Assembly: GCA_032207245.1 (NCBI GenBank)
Contig: CM063498.1
Coordinates: forward strand, 86,746,461 to 86,810,460
DNA: 64,000 nt
Reading direction: 5' to 3'
Origin: Pardosa pseudoannulata
Taxonomy: Eukaryota; Arthropoda; Arachnida; Araneae; Lycosidae
Positions 61,401 to 64,000 of this stretch are shown in pieces. Each line of letters opens with the position of its first letter. Position 1 is the first letter of the stretch. The position numbers were made by a program, and so were the translations under genes. The notes beneath the pieces are model-generated. The model did no database searches and had not been told where the DNA came from. It was given only the letters and a program-made list of their open reading frames with translations.

Positions 61401-61986
61401 AACACTATTTTTCTAGCTGATTATAGATATATCAGATTCAATATCCTGTTATTAAAATATAACTCAGCCTAGAACTTGTACAACTCATCTTATATACTCT
61501 AACAACACTTAACAATAATTTACAAATCCAGCTGCCAAGGAGTTATGTATATTATTAGGATGTGCAATCGATTAAAATTTATATTTTATTAATTTTCTGA
61601 ATAAACAAAAAAAAATGAAAATTTCTCAGGAATTATAAGTTTACTAAATATTAAAAATAAATAGTTAAAAAAGATAGTTCAATTATTTTGAAATTTTTTT
61701 CAATAAAGTCATAGCTCAAATTCTACTGAAACAAGATCTTGAAGTATGAAAAACATATATCAAGAATGGAAGTATAACACAATCTCACCTCTGCTTAAAG
61801 CTATAGATTTCTCACTAGTCCATAAATAATTAGAATTATGTGTTGCACAGAGTAATAGAACTTGGACTAAAAATTTGCGCTTGCTAGAAGTATCAAGCTT
61901 TTCAAAATGCTTTAATAACAAAAACAAATAAGCAAAACCTTCTTCTGCATTTTTTGCTTCTAGTGGAAAATCCTTGGAATCATAAT
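38465..61986 (-). CDS. TTI2: TELO2-interacting protein 2 (multi-exon gene)
   Basis: TTI2 is a HEAT-repeat scaffold of the TELO2-TTI1-TTI2 complex, which with HSP90 stabilises newly made PIKK kinases (ATM, ATR, mTOR, DNA-PK, SMG1). Exons on the minus strand in order: 61986-61789, 59465-59278, 58123-58001, 54719-54579, 52247-52098, 47071-46959, 46758-46670, an exon not found, then 38551-38465. About 360 residues are visible against roughly 500 in vertebrate TTI2; the N-terminus lies upstream. Identity rests on colinear motifs: KNTWMKNP followed by [58 protein letters not shown] and [18 protein letters not shown]. Seven successive exons join in phase with GT..AG borders. Introns are AT-rich and full of transposons; the last is about 8 kb. 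Confidence 0.85.
38676..39170 (+). pseudogene. LINE RNase H domain fragment
   Basis: The frame contains [10 protein letters not shown] (first catalytic Asp), [13 protein letters not shown] (Glu) and [16 protein letters not shown] (second Asp), stops near 39007, and resumes as [12 protein letters not shown] (last Asp). These are the four acidic positions of the RNase H domain in Jockey-type LINEs. Frame breaks mark it as dead. It lies antisense within the last TTI2 intron and is a separate insertion from the opposite-strand fragment at 36960-37560. Confidence 0.75.
39171..40796. other. TTI2 intron, no gene seen
   Basis: AT-rich. A small minus-strand frame at 39140-39415 is antisense to the LINE fragment edge. 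I searched this interval for the missing TTI2 exon and found none. Confidence 0.45.
40797..43966. repeat. 1.59-kb tandem duplication
   Basis: Unit 1 is 40797-42385 and unit 2 is 42386-43966, a period of 1589. Both start acaaagaattaggttaccaa and end with gcatggacatatctgggtaa. They are nearly identical, with scattered substitutions and small indels. The paired short open frames at 41448/42989 and 41778/43362 reflect the duplication and are not conserved as proteins. It lies in the last TTI2 intron. The breakpoint has only a few bases of microhomology (aagcaaa). Confidence 0.92.
43967..44529. other. TTI2 intron, no gene recognised
   Basis: A minus-strand frame after ttaccttacag near 44148 is open for over 50 codons (with [13 protein letters not shown]) and ends near 43997. 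It does not resemble TTI2 and I could not place it. A small palindrome (aatacaaattatgaataatt) lies near 44340. Confidence 0.3.
44530..44712 (-). mobile_element. tRNA-derived SINE, family C
   Basis: The minus strand reads cctggttagaatagtggtta (A box) and then ataggttcaaattc (B box) about 30 bases later, followed by an unrelated body ending near aacgaccttg-like sequence at 44540. The head resembles a tRNA but the anticodon stem is not well paired. It lies close to the pogo remnant at 44771. Confidence 0.6.
44771..45640 (+). mobile_element. pogo/Tigger-like element, internally deleted
   Basis: The left end is cagtcatcaaacctgtcaat followed by ctcgaa, and the right end is the inverted ttcgagatagaca then ggtttaactg. 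Further cctg(c/t)..atctcgaa motifs repeat near both ends. Bases after the right end are TA; the left flank is decayed. The body keeps only the 3' part of a transposase gene. Confidence 0.75.
45075..45497 (+). pseudogene. pogo/Tigger transposase C-terminus
   Basis: The frame reads [20 protein letters not shown] then SEILENVR, a stop, [26 protein letters not shown] and a final QKLPTDYFL. The order (D(D/E)xV motif, acidic stretch, helix with ETLR.FF, C-terminal Q..x..(Y/F)F) is that of Tigger/pogo transposases and matches the remnant at 17.4 kb. The terminal QKLPTDYF looks like a decayed PCNA-binding box. A stop codon near 45264 and the missing DDE domain rule out function. Confidence 0.72.
45641..46669. 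other. TTI2 intron, no gene seen
   Basis: No motif was found in this stretch, which was searched on the minus strand for the missing TTI2 exon. Confidence 0.45.
46670..46758 (-). CDS. TTI2: TTI2 exon g
   Basis: 89 bases, acceptor atttttag, donor CTT|GTAAGT. It completes the split Ile codon, then encodes [19 protein letters not shown] and [10 protein letters not shown], matching the LLKALLKLICDV...LTPES stretch. It ends in phase 1, which is incompatible with the next exon recognised. Confidence 0.85.
46959..47071 (-). CDS. TTI2: TTI2 exon f
   Basis: 113 bases, acceptor ttattacag, donor AT|GTTAGT, ending in phase 2. It encodes [19 protein letters not shown] and the conserved helix [13 protein letters not shown], equivalent to the TLKLLxxxTWPR motif of vertebrate TTI2. 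Confidence 0.85.
47755..48329 (-). mobile_element. Probable solo LTR in a TTI2 intron
   Basis: On the minus strand it starts TGTTACATATTTC, has a GC-rich U3-like part with a TATA-like box (cgagtataagtatg), an AATAAA signal near 47825 followed by a T-rich stretch, and ends near ttttCA. Composition differs sharply from the surrounding intron (cgcacgcagccgtgcgg). No target duplication and no internal gag-pol are visible, so a solo or degraded LTR is most likely. The 63-codon frame at 48027-48218 is not a recognised protein. Confidence 0.45.
48330..49310. other. TTI2 intron, no gene seen
   Basis: AT-rich with a short AT microsatellite at about 48805-48828. Confidence 0.5.
49319..50091 (-). mobile_element. 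hAT element with perfect 8-bp target duplication
   Basis: Ends CAGGGCTTCGAACCG and the inverted cggttcgaagccctg are flanked by identical GTATTAAC at 49311-49318 and 50092-50099. The 8-bp duplication and CAGGG ends are diagnostic of hAT. Inside the ends are several copies of the motif cggttcagttccggtttt-like sequence. The 773-bp element is deleted for most of the transposase but keeps its C-terminal part on the minus strand. Confidence 0.92.
49745..49935 (-). pseudogene. hAT transposase dimerisation domain
   Basis: The frame reads [37 protein letters not shown] and [15 protein letters not shown]. This is the C-terminal hAT dimerisation motif (YP.L..lA...LaiPatsv.vERaFS......r.rLs). No stop interrupts it, yet the DDE core is absent from this copy. 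Confidence 0.85.
50135..50359 (-). other. 74-codon open frame of unknown status
   Basis: A lysine- and glutamate-rich frame ([18 protein letters not shown]) begins at an ATG and ends at a stop. It could be the tail of the pogo remnant upstream on the same strand, or chance. It is not part of TTI2 by phase or content. Confidence 0.25.
50640..50985 (-). pseudogene. CENP-B-type helix-turn-helix remnant of a pogo/Tigger element
   Basis: Near 50978-50880 the minus strand reads [20 protein letters not shown] then [11 protein letters not shown], matching the second DNA-binding domain of CENP-B/pogo transposases (F.aS.GWl.rF..rh.is...l.GE). Downstream, in other frames, lie [16 protein letters not shown] and a lysine-rich tail. 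Frameshifts and stops separate the pieces. It sits inside a TTI2 intron in the same orientation, so it could be mistaken for a gene exon. Confidence 0.6.
51234..51367. repeat. 67-bp tandem duplication
   Basis: agggttaagtacacatgaaa at 51234 recurs at 51301 with a few differences, through ctaatgccttagg. Confidence 0.8.
51467..51502. repeat. AT microsatellite
   Basis: An alternating TA tract just after a (TC)n stretch (tctctctctctctgtg). Confidence 0.9.
52098..52247 (-). CDS. TTI2: TTI2 exon e
   Basis: 150 bases, 50 codons, phase 0 at both ends, acceptor tttaatag, donor AAG|GTAATA. It encodes [35 protein letters not shown] and PCFKHVK, aligning with the family segment that reads DEVLxLILxxMExExRLLLRRTY. 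Confidence 0.82.
52800..53530. mobile_element. Relative of the 34.8-kb hAT-like MITE, without the Helitron
   Basis: Segments such as gaatacaccttaatgattat, caactagacaaaacatgt and the end attaaggacttttaaggacc correspond to 34900-35070 and 35870-35890. The terminal CAGGG/CCCTG bases are decayed. The AT tracts and Helitron end found in the other two copies are absent. Confidence 0.55.
53531..54578. other. TTI2 intron, decayed repeats
   Basis: No gene. The stretch at 53730-54060 resembles 16490-16760 in places (atttaaatca and ctggcatcaaatcaaa-like blocks), and ccaaccctgtc near 54420 looks like the end of a hAT-type MITE whose other end was not found. Confidence 0.4.
54579..54719 (-). CDS. TTI2: TTI2 exon d
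   Basis: 141 bases, 47 codons, phase 0 at both ends, acceptor taatgctcag, donor ACA|GTAAGT. It encodes [36 protein letters not shown] and [11 protein letters not shown], a HEAT-type helix pair following exon c in the family order. Confidence 0.82.
54720..56586. other. TTI2 intron, no gene seen
   Basis: No motif or transposon end was recognised in this AT-rich stretch. Confidence 0.45.
56587..57687. mobile_element. Second composite hAT-like MITE with a Helitron tail
   Basis: The left end CAGAGTTCCCACTC and right end cgtgggaaccctg correspond to those at 34794-35911. The internal AT tract, the actagctgattatacccgac segment (Helitron 3' end on the minus strand, near 56980) and the sequence beyond it are shared with the first copy. 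No matching target duplication is seen. It lies within a TTI2 intron. Confidence 0.7.
58001..58123 (-). CDS. TTI2: TTI2 exon c
   Basis: 123 bases, exactly 41 codons, phase 0 at both ends, acceptor cctaacag, donor GTG|GTATTT. It encodes [18 protein letters not shown], then a Tyr-rich turn and [13 protein letters not shown], matching the LPPxLxxxDD..xxNKxLGxxCLHHIVLNV block of the family. The donor is non-consensus after GTAT, but the frame supports it. Confidence 0.85.
58383..58414. repeat. AT microsatellite
   Basis: Alternating AT tract within a TTI2 intron. Confidence 0.9.
59278..59465 (-). CDS. TTI2: TTI2 exon b
   Basis: 188 bases, acceptor ctttaatag, donor AAG|GTAAGA. It begins in phase 1 with [19 protein letters not shown] and ends in phase 0 after [19 protein letters not shown] and SHVK. 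The ...W.NNP....VF.W.L..V region is one of the best matches to vertebrate TTI2. Confidence 0.88.
60206..60771 (-). pseudogene. Tc1-type transposase fragment
   Basis: On the minus strand the frame reads [42 protein letters not shown] (second catalytic Asp) and [11 protein letters not shown]. In Tc1 elements SPDLNP is followed by I-E, where E is the third catalytic residue; here it is followed by LVHPD, so that Glu is lost and the frame soon ends. Upstream, near 60735-60771, lies a terminal-repeat-like segment (ctgtctgccaataagtattt then gaacactta). The first catalytic Asp region and DNA-binding domain are absent. Plus-strand frames here are shadows. Confidence 0.75.
60772..61788. other. TTI2 intron, no gene seen
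   Basis: No recognised motif beyond the Tc1 end. Confidence 0.5.
61789..61986 (-). CDS. TTI2: TTI2 exon a (first confident exon)
   Basis: 198 bases, acceptor tttttacag, donor AG|GTGAGA. It reads [17 protein letters not shown], then [19 protein letters not shown] and [15 protein letters not shown]. It needs one base from the preceding exon and leaves one base for the next. It corresponds to the N-terminal third of TTI2, where a Trp follows the THxxxxxW segment. Confidence 0.8.
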
Positions 61987-62998
61987 CTGTAAAAAGAAGT
62001 ATAAAAATTAAGAAGTCAAATGATTTCAATCTAATAATTGTATACTTATGATAGCCTTTATTAAAGCTAATTATATGCTTCCACTATAAACCATACTGCT
62101 TTAGTAAACACACAAAATGTGTTAATTAAACCATTTCAATCCTCTAACAGGCTAAATTAAATAAAAGGTAGATTTCTTTAGTCTCATAACTGCTTAATGG
62201 TTGTTAGTTAAGTTCTTATTTCTCTCTATCACAGTTTGTGATAGCAATTTATGGATTATCCATTTTATATTATTATGTGACAACAAAAAGGTGAGAAAAT
62301 TATAACCATCTATTCTTGTCCTATTATTATCTTGAAAATATTGAACATATAAGAAAATTCTGAAATCTTCTTTGTCAGATTAGGAACATTTTATGGTGAA
62401 TATCAATAAAACATTTAAAGCAAATTAAAATTATTGACCAAATAAAATGAACACAATTAATTCATAATCAGATTAAGCTTTAATACCACCTTAATAACTT
62501 TTCTGGAAGTTTTGTGTCTGAAAATGCTATCAGTTGTTCAAATTTGTTTTTATTTAAGCCTTTGCAGTATGCAGCATGTTTTTAAGTATGGATTAATGGT
62601 TTTTATAAAAATTACATTCCTTTTTACCTATTATATTTTATTTTACCAATTAACATATTTGCCTATTTTTATAATCTACTTACGCATATTTTTAATAACA
62701 ATAACAACATTATACAGCATAATTTATAACAAAAGATTATAAATAATTTGCCTCTATTTAAAAAGAAATATTGTCTCAGTTTCTTTAAAAAGAAAAATTT
62801 ATGTAAATACATTCACACATAATCATCTTCACACGTCATCATTTTTTTATTAAACATATTGAACACTCTGATTGCCATGTAACCAATAATTGGATGACAA
62901 CAGAAGTTCATATCAAGCCATATAACTCATCATATGACTGACATTTATGTTGAGTACTTAAAGGTTTTATTTTATAAAGGTGTTCAATAATGTTAATA
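61987..62998. other. TTI2 upstream intron, no gene seen
   Basis: No additional TTI2 exon was recognised here. Short plus-strand frames are AT-driven. Confidence 0.4.
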
Positions 62999-63715
62999 CA
63001 GGCTTGCAACTGCTGAGGTACTTTCAAGAAGGTGAGAAAAGTGACAAATAATACAGAATAAGTGACTAAAAAGTAACTAAACATTGAAAAAAAAAGGATA
63101 TTTTTTCCCTCTTGATTACAGATGCTATTAAGATTTTTCTATTTATTTTAACTCTAAATCAAATGATTCATGCAAGACATGATTTTAGCGTCAAATACAA
63201 AAAAAAATGGTTAAAAACTTTGTTTAACACAACTCAGCATTGCTTTTTATTCAAGAAAATCTATAAATTAGATTTGAATACATACAATACATTAATTTTA
63301 TAATCACAATTTTCTGCATATATTAATGATGTTTTGAAATATGTACATAGCTAGATTAGAGTATCTAAACAAAAATGGTGAAGAAAAAGAAAAAGAGAAA
63401 TGTGTGATTTGACGTAAATTACTTTAATGTATTAAATGTACATTTCAGTACAAATGTAGATTTCAGGAACTTCTTTACAACTTTTTAAAACCGCTAAATT
63501 CTGGAAACCATATGACTAAATACATTTTAATAAGAAAAATAAGATTAGAGCATCACATTTTTTGGTCTTTTATTAAAATATTTTGTTATTAATTCAGATT
63601 TTCTTTTTCAACAACAGACTTTTGCTGTGATACACCATGAAAAAAAGTGACTAAAAGTGATCAATTGTAAAAAAAAGTGACTAAAGGTGAGAAAAGTGAC
63701 AGAATTGCAAGCCTG
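62999..63715. mobile_element. hAT-like MITE
   Basis: Ends CAGGCTTGCAA and the inverted ttgcaagcctg are flanked by ttaata on both sides (62993-62998 and 63716-63721). Repeated gtgactaaaagtgat and gtgagaaaagtgac motifs lie inside both ends. No transposase coding is present. Confidence 0.75.
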
Positions 63716-63872
63716 TTAATAACTCTTTGTTAATCCTTTAATATTGGAATAATTACTGCTGAATATACACTGATAAATATCACAAATCTAATTTATTGTG
63801 GCATTCTAAAAAAAAAAAAAACAGCATACATAAAATTTAAACAATTTTGAAACCTTGCAACAGCCTACTTAC

Positions 63873-64000
63873 TCTGCTGGGTGTAAGGCTTTTTGATACC
63901 ATGCTGGAGAATTCCCTCAACTTTAATCCTTCTCCAGGAGGCCGAATTTTTGTTCATGATTCTGTACCCACTTTCCAAACAGTTGACCTTCCAATGAGAG
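63873..64000 (-). CDS. Candidate upstream TTI2 exon, cut by the window edge
   Basis: A minus-strand open frame (GYRIMNKNSASWRRIKVEG to GIKKPYTQQ) runs off the right edge and ends at a consensus donor A|GTAAGT. Its phase (1) fits the phase required by TTI2 exon a. A second frame (LSLEGQLFGKWVQNHEQKF) is also open for part of the stretch, and neither clearly matches TTI2. The phase fit is the main support. Confidence 0.3.

Overview
This window is strongly AT-rich eukaryotic DNA with introns, long (AT)n and (TG)n microsatellites, tRNA-derived SINEs, Helitrons and many decayed DNA transposons. It is best read as an arthropod nuclear genome. The LINE RNase H motifs, the Helitron termini and a SINE ending in CCAAA repeats fit an arachnid (a spider is my best guess), but no single gene proves the lineage. 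Nothing suggests a prokaryote, plasmid or organelle.

One cellular gene is clear. The minus strand from about 62.0 kb to 38.5 kb carries at least seven phase-consistent exons, plus a probable terminal exon, of TTI2 (TELO2-interacting protein 2). TTI2 is the HEAT-repeat subunit of the TELO2-TTI1-TTI2 co-chaperone that matures PIKK kinases such as ATM, ATR, mTOR and DNA-PK. Its 5' end lies at or beyond the right edge. One small exon near the 3' end could not be located: the phases of the last two exons do not join. The last intron (about 8 kb) holds a 1.59-kb tandem duplication, a tRNA-derived SINE, a pogo remnant and a LINE RNase H fragment.

The left 34 kb has no complete gene. It holds a hAT MITE with a nested SINE (0.3-1.0 kb), three related Helitrons (3.2, 10.9 and 20.3 kb), a four-copy ~270-bp tandem repeat (5.7-6.7 kb), a CpG-rich promoter-like island (7.5-8.0 kb), a large fold-back repeat around AT/TG microsatellites (9.1-10.5 kb; one arm recurs at 26.0-26.6 kb) and a 670-bp tandem duplication in which one copy is split by a Helitron. 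It also holds a pogo/Tigger C-terminus with a PCNA-binding motif (17.4 kb), a THAP-domain exon (23.5-23.7 kb), two mariner remnants each missing a catalytic Asp, a pogo MITE with TA duplications (27.9-29.1 kb) and a piggyBac-like MITE with TTAA ends (32.1-32.4 kb).

The least explained coding signal is a minus-strand block at 19.7-18.4 kb. It has an intact 187-codon ORF followed by at least two further coherent but broken reading frames. I do not recognise the family; a decayed endogenous virus or large selfish element is one option.

Between 34 and 38 kb lie a CpG-rich island, a hAT-like MITE carrying an internal Helitron tail (a second composite copy is at 56.6-57.7 kb and a simpler relative at 52.8-53.5 kb) and an antisense LINE fragment. 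Inside the TTI2 introns are a hAT element with a perfect 8-bp target duplication and its dimerisation domain (49.3-50.1 kb), a CENP-B-type helix-turn-helix remnant (50.9 kb), a probable solo LTR (47.8-48.3 kb) and a Tc1 pseudogene (60.2-60.8 kb).
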